From CAYPPG01 sp964412555 (lineage in GTDB: Bacteria > Hinthialibacterota > Hinthialibacteria > Hinthialibacterales > Hinthialibacteraceae), in contig CAYPPG010000026.1 in assembly GCA_964412555.1 (NCBI GenBank), positions 37,886-101,885 on the forward strand: 64,000 nucleotides of DNA. Reading direction: 5' to 3'. Each line of letters starts with the position of its first letter. Within the stretch, counting starts at the first letter, position 1. A program made the translations under genes and the position numbers. The notes beneath the pieces are model-generated. The model saw only the letters and a program-made list of their open reading frames with translations, was not told the origin of the DNA and did not search any database. Positions 45,193-53,759 of this stretch are shown here, piece after piece.

Positions 45193-46209
45193 TTACGATA
45201 GTTTTTCGTGTAACCACATTTTGAAATCGTTCAGCGTTTGAAATTCGAAGAATGTATCCACAAGCTCTTCCACTTGGTCGTTCGATAACTGCTGAAGTTG
45301 TTCAACCATCGCAGGATCAAGCGCACCAAATTTGCGTTGGAGTAAGCGGGTAATGACCAATAATTGTCCTTTACCCTGGCCTTCATGTAATCCTTCTTGC
45401 CGTCCTTCTTGTAATCCTTCTTGCCATCCTTCTTGTCGTCCTTCTTGTCTTAATTTATCCGCAACCGAGGGCATGATATGATCTCCTTCTTCTGGAAATT
45501 CATAATGGATGAGTTTTTCAATTTCTCGATGATCATTCTGATCTACGTACTGTAACAAGTATAGCATAAACGCTTCAAAAAAAGGGTAGAAGTCGGGTAG
45601 ATGGCGGGCTTCTTTGAGGATTCGAAGAATCATGGGGAGATAGTCGCGCAGGTTGGGATGGAAAATGTATTTCATCAGCAGCAAGGCTGCTTTCAAATCG
45701 GCTCCGCCTTGAAATTGGTCGTCGCTTATCGTGGATAAATCAATGAGGAGATACCGAAAATCGGGGATAAAGGGAAAGAATTCTTCGGGACAATCAAACC
45801 GGGATTTGAATTCAGTCCCCATGTTCCACGGGCGTATTCCATGGTACAGAACAATCCCGATAATCGGCGGAAGATTTTGTCCAGGATGATTCGCGGTAAA
45901 TCGAGTCCAAATACGGTTCATGTAGCGTTGCAGTTGAAGGGATATTTCCGGATCCGGCGCGCTTTTGTGATCCAGCAGGAAATAGACATAGGCCGGTGTT
46001 CCGGATTGAGTTTGGAGTTTGAACAAAGCGTCCGAATAGTGATGTTTGAGTTGTGAATCGACGAAAGTATCCGTTTCGGCGGTCAGTGTGTCGAAAAGTA
46101 GATGTTGAGCCACGTTTGATGGAATGTGATAACGAAATAGGTCTATCGTGCGTTTCTCTTTGGAAAGCACGAAGCGGATGAAGGAATCATGCGGGTGAGT
46201 GATGTCCAT
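45193..46209 (-). CDS. Rpn-family recombination-promoting nuclease (PD-(D/E)xK), DUF4351 tail
   Basis: A 338-residue protein of the RpnA/YhgA-like family. N-terminus HPHDSFIRFVLSKEKRTIDLF and the core LKHHYSDALFKL (Asp60) with FLLDHKS (Asp80, Lys82) give the nuclease motif, with Asp in place of the usual Glu before HKS. A tract of QEGR/QEGW/QEGL tetrapeptide repeats follows, coded by six 12-bp units at 45380-45451. The C-terminus (LLQRKFGALDPAMVEQLQQLSNDQ) is DUF4351. Rpn proteins stimulate RecA-independent recombination and often vary in these repeats. It lies 69 bases from tRNA-Asn on the opposite strand. Confidence 0.88.
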   Translation of the reverse strand: MDITHPHDSFIRFVLSKEKRTIDLFRYHIPSNVAQHLLFDTLTAETDTFVDSQLKHHYSDALFKLQTQSGTPAYVYFLLDHKSAPDPEISLQLQRYMNRIWTRFTANHPGQNLPPIIGIVLYHGIRPWNMGTEFKSRFDCPEEFFPFIPDFRYLLIDLSTISDDQFQGGADLKAALLLMKYIFHPNLRDYLPMILRILKEARHLPDFYPFFEAFMLYLLQYVDQNDHREIEKLIHYEFPEEGDHIMPSVADKLRQEGRQEGWQEGLQEGRQEGLHEGQGKGQLLVITRLLQRKFGALDPAMVEQLQQLSNDQVEELVDTFFEFQTLNDFKMWLHEKLS

Positions 46210-46276
46210 GAAGTTTTCACCTGATGAATTGTGTGTTGGGGTATTGTAATGAGATGTTGAGGGGATAGAAAGATGA

Positions 46277-47558
46277 GCTTATGAAAATATACCAACATGC
46301 ATCGAACAATTTCAATATAAAGTTGGAGAACATCTTCAAGATATCGATATCGTTTTAAAAGCAGAAGGTGAATTATTTGGAACCGTTAAAAATGAGGAAG
46401 GCGATCCTCTGCCGGGAGCGGATATCACTTTCTATTACGGTGGGATGATGCGCGATAAAATCCCTGTCGATCAAAAGGGGTATTATGAAATTAAGAATAT
46501 CCCTTTACTTCCTACTATTCTGGTCGTGAATGCAACCGGCTATCTTCGGCAAGTCAAACATGGAAATGAATTTCCTGAAGATGAAAAAAAAGGGCGAAGT
46601 CAATTTTGTGTTGATCCGAGAAGAAAAAGACGTGAAAATTTCCGGTGTTGTCCTCGATCATGCCGGCACGCCGATGAACAAGGTAAAAGTAAACTGCGAT
46701 GTAATCCGAAGGAAACTGGAGAGATGGCGAGGATACGAGACGGAGTATACCGATGAGGAAGGACGTTTTACCTTCGAGCGGTTGAAAGCGGATCAAATAT
46801 ACAAAATTCATGCCCAAACGGAAGAAGCCCCGTTTTTGGATAAAGAAATCAGAAATATCCCAGCTGGAACAGACGATCTTGTGATCCAAATGGATTTTGA
46901 ATCGGTGGAAGTGACCATAGACTTGGACCTCACTGGGATTCCGGATTATTCCGGAGAAGAATCAAAATTTTATGTGTCTTTGTACAAAAAGGGAGACTAT
47001 ACAAAATCAATTGTATTTCGCCAGTTCTATTCAAAGGAAGAAGTACCCTTGGACAGACCACTCATGGTTTACCAACCTGGACGTTATACGTTGAAAGTCA
47101 GAGGACATGACCCCCAAAACCGGATTATCTCTGGGAATGTAAATTTTGAAGTAGATCAAAACACCTCTAAACGGCTGCACTTCACCGTTCCTCTGACTGA
47201 ATGGGAAATGAACCAACTCTTTTTTGCCGTCGGCAAATGCGTGTTTCCGGACGGTTCACCGGTGATGGTTCGATACCGTGTGCTTTGCAGATTACTGAAA
47301 CCAACCTCAGAACAATACTTGACGCATGCCTCGCTGGTTGACAATCCCGAAGCACCGCAGGAATTCATTGGCTGTTTCGGTATCATGTTGCCGATGGATG
47401 GAATTTATCAGCTGGTGTATGTTCGCTACGACGGGAAAGTATTTCACCGTACGATCGTCCATCTCTCTCGCGACCAAGCAAGTCCCTGGACAGGTCATCC
47501 CGGACCTCCAGGAATAACCTTACCGGATGTCCTTTTGGCGGATTTCGAGAACCAATGA
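46277..47558 (+). pseudogene. Broken gene with carboxypeptidase regulatory-like domains
   Basis: A conserved-looking frame begins right after a TGA at 46274-46276 without a start codon. It encodes a first regulatory-like beta-sandwich (GELFGTVKNEEGDPLPGADI, YYEIKNIPLLPTILVV). At a run of eight A (46584-46591) the frame is lost; removing one A joins DEKKGEVNFVLIREEKDVK to a second module (ISGVVLDHAGTPMNKVKVN, EEGRFTFERLKAD). The open frame then continues to 47558. So it is 5'-truncated and frameshifted, unless the A-run is a sequencing error or a slippage site. The regulatory-like assignment is by pattern only. Confidence 0.7.
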
Positions 47559-47567
47559 AAAAGTGGA

Positions 47568-48230
47568 TCAGAAAAGCCTTTCTTGATCCAAGTACTTTTC
47601 AGTTTGGTTCGGAATATTCAACACTTTCGCTAATCCTTCGATGAAATTGACATGGCTAGTGTCCATGTTCATGTTTTTAAATGATTTTTTCATCGTATGA
47701 AAGGCTAGAGAATATATTTCTTTTCGCAGGGGTTCAAATTGCATAATTTCAGGATCCCCTTTCGATATTCGCCAGCAAGTATGTTCGTTGTCTGAATTAT
47801 GCGCTTGGCAATTTATTGGTCGCACGAAATAAATCGTACAATAATTCTGTTCCAGGAAAGGGCAGGGAATCCAATCAAGAACGGTTTTAGAAGGTTTTCT
47901 CGATTGGATTGATTTTAAATAGGCTTTCATTCGTTTTTTGATTTGGCGGAAAGCCAATGGATCCCAAAATCGCTTCAGGTATTCGGCAATGAACACGACT
48001 TCGTATGCCTGAGCTGCCACTGGCAAGCAGCAACACCACGAGCACCCTGGCCGGCAAGCGGTATGTTTGATATGGTGAGTATCGCTCAATTCTTCGATCA
48101 GTAATTCAACGTTCGAATGGCATGCCATGTATGCCTGCAAAAATGTCGCAGGAGTTTTATTCCATTCGATTTTCCCCATCTGAGTATGGATTGTCTCTCT
48201 GATTCTTTGTTCCCACTTATGTTGTTCCAT
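47568..48230 (-). CDS. YkgJ-type cysteine-cluster protein
   Basis: A 220-residue cytosolic protein of the YkgJ/UPF0153 family, which binds zinc or iron with a cysteine cluster. Diagnostic: CRPGCSWCCCLPV (Cys59, 63, 66, 67, 68), then IPCPFLEQNYCTIYFVRPINCQAH with further cysteines. Function in metal handling or protein modification is unclear. ATG at 48230 follows GGGGAG and is preferred over a TTG 15 bases upstream. Convergent with the broken regulatory-domain gene, with 9 bases between. Confidence 0.85.
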   Translation of the reverse strand: MEQHKWEQRIRETIHTQMGKIEWNKTPATFLQAYMACHSNVELLIEELSDTHHIKHTACRPGCSWCCCLPVAAQAYEVVFIAEYLKRFWDPLAFRQIKKRMKAYLKSIQSRKPSKTVLDWIPCPFLEQNYCTIYFVRPINCQAHNSDNEHTCWRISKGDPEIMQFEPLRKEIYSLAFHTMKKSFKNMNMDTSHVNFIEGLAKVLNIPNQTEKYLDQERLF

Positions 48231-48581
48231 GTCTATTCTCCCCAAAATATCATGAATATCGCACTGTAGAATGGACTTCTAATCGAATCTTAGCCTATCC
48301 AACCTTCCGTTGAATATACGATAAATGATTGATCGAATGAATACTGTACAGGTTTATTTTGAGTTTGGATATGGGAGATTAAAAAAAATACTGGCAGGGA
48401 ATGAAGTAACATATGAATATTGACATTCAAATTTGTTCCTATTCATTGTATTATGGTTTCATGCATTTCAAATTCCGAAGAGGTAAAGCAGGCTATTGTA
48501 GGGAGGAAGAAGGGGAAGGATCGTAGAAATACGCATCCCATCAATTCATTGGACTACACACTGTGATGAGAGAAGAAAAAA
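48231..48581. other. 351-bp intergenic region between divergent genes
   Basis: No ORF, no hairpin of note and no recognised RNA. TTGACA occurs at 48420-48425, but the best following -10 (TATTAT at 48449-48454) is 23 bases away, too far for a normal promoter. Probably the divergent promoter region of the cysteine-cluster and response-regulator genes. Confidence 0.5.
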
Positions 48582-49424
48582 ATGGCAAAATATGAAAATG
48601 ATATTTACGATGAACGCCCGATCGTGATGATAGCCGATGACGATATGAATTTTCGGTTGCTCGCGCGGAAAGCATTGGAGGTTGTCGGTTTTCGGGTTGA
48701 AGAAGCGGAAGACGGTGTCCAATTAATGGAAAATTATGACCGGGTTCAGCCAGATGTTATTTTGTTGGATATCATGATGCCCAATATGGATGGTTTCACG
48801 GCCTGTGCCAAACTGCGGGAGCGTCCGGAAGGACAATATATCCCAATTATGATGGTGACCGGTCTCGATGATATGGAATCGGTCAGTAAGGCGTATGAAG
48901 TGGGAGCGACGGACTTCATTACAAAGCCGATCAATTGGCTGATTTTGAGTCATCGGGTACGGTTTATGCTGCGTACCAAACATTTAATTGACGAAATCGT
49001 CCAAAACGAATTGCAGGCGCTTGCCGAATTGTATGTGATTCCGGATCTGTTGGAAGAAAAAAGTGAAACGAGAATAGACCCGACTTATGTGGAGTGGGGG
49101 AAAAATCTGCGGGCGTTGGAGCGTATTGCGGGGAAGGATGTTTTGGAAAGGGTAATTCGTTCTTATCTGGAGAATACTCCCGCTTTGATACAAACATTGG
49201 CGGAGGCCATTGCAAAACAAGATTTTGAAATTCTTCGCAACGTAGCGACAGAATTGAAATTGAATAGTACGAATTTAGGCGCGTCAAAAATCGTATCGCT
49301 TTGCCGGGAACTGGAATCTGTTAAAAACGCCGATTATCTTGCCGCCGCACGAAGTGTCGTAACGGAAATCGAGAACGAATTTGATCATCTTCAAAATTTT
49401 TTACGGCAGGAATTTTTAACCTGA
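48582..49424 (+). CDS. Response regulator with degenerate HPt domain
   Basis: A 280-residue REC-HPt protein. The receiver is complete: acidic pocket Asp19-Asp20-Asp21, phospho-acceptor Asp63 (LLDIMMPNMDG), Thr93 and Lys115 (DFITKPINW). The C-terminal helical domain matches the HPt pattern A-H-x-L-K-G-S-S-x-N-L-G-A, but here reads A222-T223-E-L-K-L-N-S-T-N-L-G-A, so the phospho-histidine is Thr. It can receive phosphate at Asp63 but the HPt cannot pass it on; it may act as a docking or sequestering domain. No histidine kinase is in the window. The stop abuts the convergent sulfatase stop at TGATCA. Confidence 0.85.
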   Translation: MAKYENDIYDERPIVMIADDDMNFRLLARKALEVVGFRVEEAEDGVQLMENYDRVQPDVILLDIMMPNMDGFTACAKLRERPEGQYIPIMMVTGLDDMESVSKAYEVGATDFITKPINWLILSHRVRFMLRTKHLIDEIVQNELQALAELYVIPDLLEEKSETRIDPTYVEWGKNLRALERIAGKDVLERVIRSYLENTPALIQTLAEAIAKQDFEILRNVATELKLNSTNLGASKIVSLCRELESVKNADYLAAARSVVTEIENEFDHLQNFLRQEFLT

Positions 49425-50828
49425 TCATTTTCTTGGTGCGTCGGGAACATTTACCTCCGGAAGCCATTTCACCAACTTCTCTTTGACGTCCGTGATTTCC
49501 GGTTGGTTGGCCAGATTTGTCCATTCGAGTGGATCGTTTTCATGATCATACAGCTCTTCCGTCCCATCCGAATACCGAATGTAGCGCCATCGTTCCGATC
49601 GAACACTATGGTTGTTACGGCCATGAGTCGTCAAAGAAGGACGATCCCATTTTGCTTCAGGATTGGCCAGTAAAGGCACTACACTATCGCCTTCCCAGGC
49701 TTCCAATTTCTGTAAACCACACAGTTCGGCAAGCGTGGGATACAAATCGAGTAAACTCACCGTTCTTTTACATTTTGTGCCTTTATTCTTTGAGCCGGGG
49801 ACAGAAATGATCAAAGGCATTCGTGTCGCTTCTTCCCATAATGCAAATTTGCGCCAATGGAGTTTCTCGCCCAAATGCCATCCATGATCTCCCCACAGCA
49901 TAATAATAGTGTTTTTCGCATAGTCACTTTGATCCAATGCGTCAAGCAACCGCCCGACATTCCTATCAGTAAAGTTGATGCAAGATAGATATCCGGAAAC
50001 CGCTTTTCTCCAATTCTCAGTTTCCGTTACCTTTTTATGGTCGCCATTCGGTTTAGCCATTTTCACACCCAAAGGAGGAACATCATCCAAATCATCGTCA
50101 TTCACGTTTGGTAAAGTGACGTTTTCGGGCGGAAATTTTTCAAAATAATGGCGTGGAGCATACCACGGCAAATGAGGCCGGAACAAACCGCACGCCAGGA
50201 AGAACGGTTTCTCGTGTTTCTCTTTCAAAAAGTCTTCCGCCCATTCGACGACTTTGGTGTCATCCATTTCTTGATCTTCAACATCGATCGGCCCCCAATC
50301 GAAATGAGCGGTTTTGGGAATGCCGTTCAGCGGTTTGTTTTCCGGTTGGGGATCGGGCCCGCGACGGATATATTCGTGCCACGCTTGTTCATCTTGAGAA
50401 TGGCTCCCGTGAAAAATTTTACCTCTGCCATACACGAGATAACCGTGATTCTTGAAATGTTCCGGAATCGTAACTGCATCCGGCATCACGGGACGCCACG
50501 GCTGGTTGTTGTGATAAACACCGGAAGTCGAAGGCCGAATACCGGTCAAGAGACTCGCCCGGGAAGGATTGCAAGCCGGAGCGGAGCAATAGGTACGCGT
50601 GAACAACACGCCCCGTGACGCCAATCGGTCGATGTTCGGTGTTTTCGTATCCGGATGACCGCCCAGGCAGCCGATCCAATCATTCAAATCATCGATAGCG
50701 ATGAACAACACATTTGGACGATTTGCTGTCTTTTCTCCAGCAATGGCATTGGTTATACCTGAAGCCGATAATAATAGGGAAGAAGTTCCAAATGCGACTT
50801 GTTGCAGAAATTCGCGTCTTTTTTGCAT
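49425..50828 (-). CDS. Sulfatase, iduronate-2-sulfatase-like, Tat signal
   Basis: A 467-residue exported sulfatase paralogous to that at 22719. The N-terminus QKRREFLQQVAF plus hydrophobic stretch is a twin-arginine signal. Metal ligands Asp46-Asp47 (IDDLNDWIGCLGG), canonical formylglycine motif C86-N-P-S-R90 (ACNPSRASLLTG), distal IMLWGDHGWHLGEK. AAGGA upstream. It would remove sulfate from exogenous glycans after Cys86 is oxidised to formylglycine. It abuts the response-regulator stop with no gap. Confidence 0.93.
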   Translation of the reverse strand: MQKRREFLQQVAFGTSSLLLSASGITNAIAGEKTANRPNVLFIAIDDLNDWIGCLGGHPDTKTPNIDRLASRGVLFTRTYCSAPACNPSRASLLTGIRPSTSGVYHNNQPWRPVMPDAVTIPEHFKNHGYLVYGRGKIFHGSHSQDEQAWHEYIRRGPDPQPENKPLNGIPKTAHFDWGPIDVEDQEMDDTKVVEWAEDFLKEKHEKPFFLACGLFRPHLPWYAPRHYFEKFPPENVTLPNVNDDDLDDVPPLGVKMAKPNGDHKKVTETENWRKAVSGYLSCINFTDRNVGRLLDALDQSDYAKNTIIMLWGDHGWHLGEKLHWRKFALWEEATRMPLIISVPGSKNKGTKCKRTVSLLDLYPTLAELCGLQKLEAWEGDSVVPLLANPEAKWDRPSLTTHGRNNHSVRSERWRYIRYSDGTEELYDHENDPLEWTNLANQPEITDVKEKLVKWLPEVNVPDAPRK

Positions 50829-50849
50829 GATTCCCGTCCTTTTTGGTTT

Positions 50850-51068
50850 TTAAGCCATTTTATAGAACATTGGTTGATATCTCGGCTCCGGAATGGTTCG
50901 GTTTTCGTTTTTGGCCGCTTCCAGCCAGGCTTCCTTTGCAATTAATACTTCTTTTAATGCTTCTTCAGGAGTTTCACCAAAAGCAGAACAATAAGGAAGG
51001 TCGGGAATATCTGCGATATACCCATCGTCTTCCACACTGTAAAAAATATTGATATGATAATCGTTCAT
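50850..51068 (-). CDS. HicB-family antitoxin-like protein, orphan
   Basis: A 72-residue HicB-type partial-RNase-H fold (FYSVEDDGYIADIPDLPYCSAFGETPEEALKEV), followed by a charged tail. AAGGA precedes the ATG at 51068; a longer frame to 51374 is antisense to the zf-TFIIB gene and is rejected. No HicA toxin flanks it, and the sulfatase start lies 21 bases downstream. Solitary HicB proteins are common; function is unknown here. Confidence 0.85.
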   Translation of the reverse strand: MNDYHINIFYSVEDDGYIADIPDLPYCSAFGETPEEALKEVLIAKEAWLEAAKNENRTIPEPRYQPMFYKMA

Positions 51069-51194
51069 TGCAAATCCTTTGAACCGATTCGTTATTCCGA
51101 CTTGATCCGATTCATGGTAGAATACCATAACTTTGAAAATGGAAAAACGTTCCTTGAATTGTTTTTTTCCATCAAACAACGAGGATAAAAAAGT

Positions 51195-51599
51195 ATGTGT
51201 CCACATTGTGATGAACCATTGGTTGTTTTTGAACTCGAAGGGATCGAGATCGATCATTGTATGGAGTGCGGCGGGACATGGCTCGACGCCGGAGAACTGG
51301 AAATGCTGGCGGAACTGGAAGGAGTCGAACCGGGAGGATTGAGTAAGGCTTTGCAAATTACGAAAGCCGATCATCGTTCGGAATTACGATGCCCGCGATG
51401 CAACAAAAAGATGGATACGATTCACATCGGAACCGATGATCCGATCGAATTGGAACGCTGCCATCGCGGCCACGGCCTTTGGATGGACAAAGGTGAAATG
51501 TTGGACATCATTCGGTCGTATAATGAAGGGGAAGAAGGAACCGTTGCCGGATTCTTCTCGAATCTGTATCAAGATGAATTGAAAACTGAATCTACATAA
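51195..51599 (+). CDS. zf-TFIIB-type zinc ribbon protein
   Basis: A 134-residue protein with two TFIIB-type zinc modules: MCPHC...IDHCMECGGTWLDAGELE (Cys2, 5, 22, 25) and LRCPRCNKKM...LERCHRGHGLWMDKGEML (Cys x3 and His). The WLDAGELE/WMDKGEML tails are typical. First of a three-gene group with LemA (15 bases on) and HtpX, so it probably works with them at the membrane. GAGGA upstream. Confidence 0.85.
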   Translation: MCPHCDEPLVVFELEGIEIDHCMECGGTWLDAGELEMLAELEGVEPGGLSKALQITKADHRSELRCPRCNKKMDTIHIGTDDPIELERCHRGHGLWMDKGEMLDIIRSYNEGEEGTVAGFFSNLYQDELKTEST

Positions 51600-51614
51600 A
51601 AAAAGGAGAAAAAG

Positions 51615-52181
51615 ATGGGTGGTTCTATCATCGCGTTAAGTGTCTTTGGTGTCATTGCTGTTGTCATTGTTTTATGGTTGGTTGGATCTTATAACGGTCT
51701 TGTCCGTTTTCGTAACGAGGTCAAGAATGCCTGGTCGCAGATCGATGTCCAATTGAAACGGCGGCATGATTTGATTCCGAATCTGGTCGAAACGGTGAAA
51801 GGCTACGCCGGTCATGAAAAATCAACCCTAGAAGAAGTCATCAAAGCACGTTCTCAAGCCGTTTCCGCCACCGGCGTGCAAGAACAAGCGCAAGCCGAAC
51901 AGCAGTTGAGCGGAGCTCTTGGCCGGTTGATGGTCGTTGTCGAGCAATATCCCGACCTGAAAGCAAATCAAAATTTCTTGGCATTGCAAGAGGAACTGAC
52001 ATCCACGGAAAACAAAATCGGTTTCGCACGCCAGTATTACAACGATCAAGTCATGAAATACAACACCAGAATTCAAAGTATTCCAACGAATTTCGTGGCA
52101 GGGATTTTTAATTTTGGGGAAGAATCATTTTTCGAGATAGAAGATCAAACCCAACGCGAAGCTCCAAAAGTCCAGTTTTAG
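51615..52181 (+). CDS. lemA: LemA family protein
   Basis: A 188-residue membrane-anchored coiled-coil protein. An N-terminal transmembrane helix (residues 5-24) is followed by the family core YNGLVRFRNEVKNAWSQIDVQLKRRHDLIPNLVETVKGYAGHE and the C-terminal ARQYYNDQVMKYNTRIQSIPTN. LemA is often paired with HtpX, as here. Its role is unclear, perhaps in membrane protein quality or signalling. AAGGAG site 6 bases upstream. Confidence 0.93.
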   Translation: MGGSIIALSVFGVIAVVIVLWLVGSYNGLVRFRNEVKNAWSQIDVQLKRRHDLIPNLVETVKGYAGHEKSTLEEVIKARSQAVSATGVQEQAQAEQQLSGALGRLMVVVEQYPDLKANQNFLALQEELTSTENKIGFARQYYNDQVMKYNTRIQSIPTNFVAGIFNFGEESFFEIEDQTQREAPKVQF

Positions 52182-52224
52182 TAGTGACAATCTAATGTCA
52201 TTCCCTGAGCGAAATTTGCAGGAA

Positions 52225-52332
52225 TTTACCCCAAAGGGGTTAAAGATGATAGCCAGGAAATGGTAAATGAATATTTAATATCACCCTGAAGAAGTGATAG
52301 AAAACCTTCAGTTACCCCTTTTGGGTAAAATG
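52225..52332. repeat. Degraded compound palindromic repeat
   Basis: Fragments of the CACCCTGAAG/ACCCCTTTTGGGT and GATGATAGCCAG words mark this as a decayed copy of the family at 2405-2625 and 24419-24925. It separates lemA and htpX. Confidence 0.65.
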
Positions 52333-52345
52333 GGGAAAATAAAAT

Positions 52346-53743
52346 ATGTGGGAAGCCATTCGCAGTAATCAACGCCGTTCCATCTTCCTCATTATCTTTT
52401 TGGGAGTGGTTTTGGTAGTATTGGGATTCGTTATCGGGATGACGGTCGATCCCCAATACGGGGGATTATATGGAATCTTGGCGGCATTGGGATTGTGGTT
52501 TATTTTGTGTTTAGTTGCTTTCTTTCAAGGCGATTCCCTCTTGCTGCTCAGTTCCAATGCCCGCAAGATCGAAAAACAAGACGCTCCGCAGTTGTGGAAC
52601 ATCGTTGAGGAAATGACGATTGCATCCGGTATGGGGCAAATGCCGAAGGTCTATATCATCGAGGACGATAATCCCAATGCTTTTGCCACCGGCCGCAAAC
52701 CGGAAAGCTCGGTCGTTGCCGTAACCACTGGTTTGTTGAAACGGCTGAACCGGGACGAACTGCAAGGAGTTGTCGCCCATGAATTGGGACATATCAATAA
52801 CTATGACATACGCTTCATGACGCTTGCCGCCATCTTGATGGGGAGTGTCATTCTTCTATCCGACACTTTCCTTCGATCTCTATGGTTTGGCGGAATGCAT
52901 CGAAGTCGATCACGCTCCTCGAAAGGGGGAGGACAGGAACAAATAATTATTTTGGCCGTTGCGATTCTCTTCGCGATATTAGCGCCGATCATGGCACAAA
53001 TGTTATATTTCGCCTGCTCGCGCCGCAGGGAGTATCTCGCCGATGCCTCATCTGCGCAGTATACCCGCTATCCGGAAGGATTGGCGTCCGCTCTCGATAA
53101 GATTTCCCGTCGCGCCGGCGGAGGAGGGCAGAAGAAAGTTAATCGCGCCGTAGCGCCGATGTATATTGTCAATCCACTGCAAAGCCGCTCGATTGCCGGT
53201 CTCTTCTCCACACATCCACCGACAGAAAAGCGGATTCAAATCCTTCGCAGCATGGCCGGCGCTGGTTTCCTTGAGTATGAGGCTGCATACAAAAAGGTTC
53301 ATGGGGAGAAATCATCGTGTCTAGGCGCTCGCACTCTGGAATCGGGAGAGTCAGTGAAAAAGCGGGAAGCGAGTGTGAAAAAAGACAAGAAAGACGATTC
53401 CATCCATCGCCTACAGCAGGTAAACGAGATGCTGACGCAATTCAGCGGTCTCATCCTCATTCCCTGTGCCTGTGGAGTGAGGATCAAAGTGCCGCCTGCT
53501 TTTAAACGGGATACGATCGGATGCCCGCGCTGTGGCCGTTCGCATGACATTCCGGCTCAAGGCGAAAACCCTTCTCAGGAAACACAAGCGAAAAGCGATT
53601 TGGAGCCGTTTACCTATCATCGCAAAGGAAGTGGGTGGGAGACATTTGATTGCCAATGTGGGAGGAAGATTCAACTGAGCCCGAAGTTCTCTGCGCCATC
53701 GATGAAATGCCCGAATTGTGATCGAACGATTACAATTTCTTGA
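52346..53743 (+). CDS. htpX: HtpX-like membrane zinc protease with zinc-ribbon tail
   Basis: A 465-residue M48 protease. Two N-terminal membrane helices (14-34 and 44-61), catalytic HELGH at 145-149 with third ligand Glu229 (RREYLADA), further hydrophobic stretch 155-222. HtpX degrades misfolded membrane proteins. The family is normally about 290 residues; here about 150 extra residues carry two CxC...CPxC modules (CACGVRIKVPP...CPRCG; CQCGRKIQLSP...CPNCD) after a linker rich in Lys, Glu and Ser. The tail could bind metal or a partner. Pairing with LemA is established for this family. Confidence 0.9.
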   Translation: MWEAIRSNQRRSIFLIIFLGVVLVVLGFVIGMTVDPQYGGLYGILAALGLWFILCLVAFFQGDSLLLLSSNARKIEKQDAPQLWNIVEEMTIASGMGQMPKVYIIEDDNPNAFATGRKPESSVVAVTTGLLKRLNRDELQGVVAHELGHINNYDIRFMTLAAILMGSVILLSDTFLRSLWFGGMHRSRSRSSKGGGQEQIIILAVAILFAILAPIMAQMLYFACSRRREYLADASSAQYTRYPEGLASALDKISRRAGGGGQKKVNRAVAPMYIVNPLQSRSIAGLFSTHPPTEKRIQILRSMAGAGFLEYEAAYKKVHGEKSSCLGARTLESGESVKKREASVKKDKKDDSIHRLQQVNEMLTQFSGLILIPCACGVRIKVPPAFKRDTIGCPRCGRSHDIPAQGENPSQETQAKSDLEPFTYHRKGSGWETFDCQCGRKIQLSPKFSAPSMKCPNCDRTITIS

Positions 53744-53759
53744 TATATACGTATCATCA

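Noticed and set aside
50148..50618. Plus-strand frames opposite the second sulfatase
   Set aside because: No ribosome site, no recognisable domain, and the opposite strand encodes a canonical sulfatase.
50850..51374. A 174-codon minus-strand frame for the HicB gene
   Set aside because: The extra N-terminus is antisense to the zf-TFIIB gene; the ATG at 51068 has a good ribosome site and begins the HicB fold.
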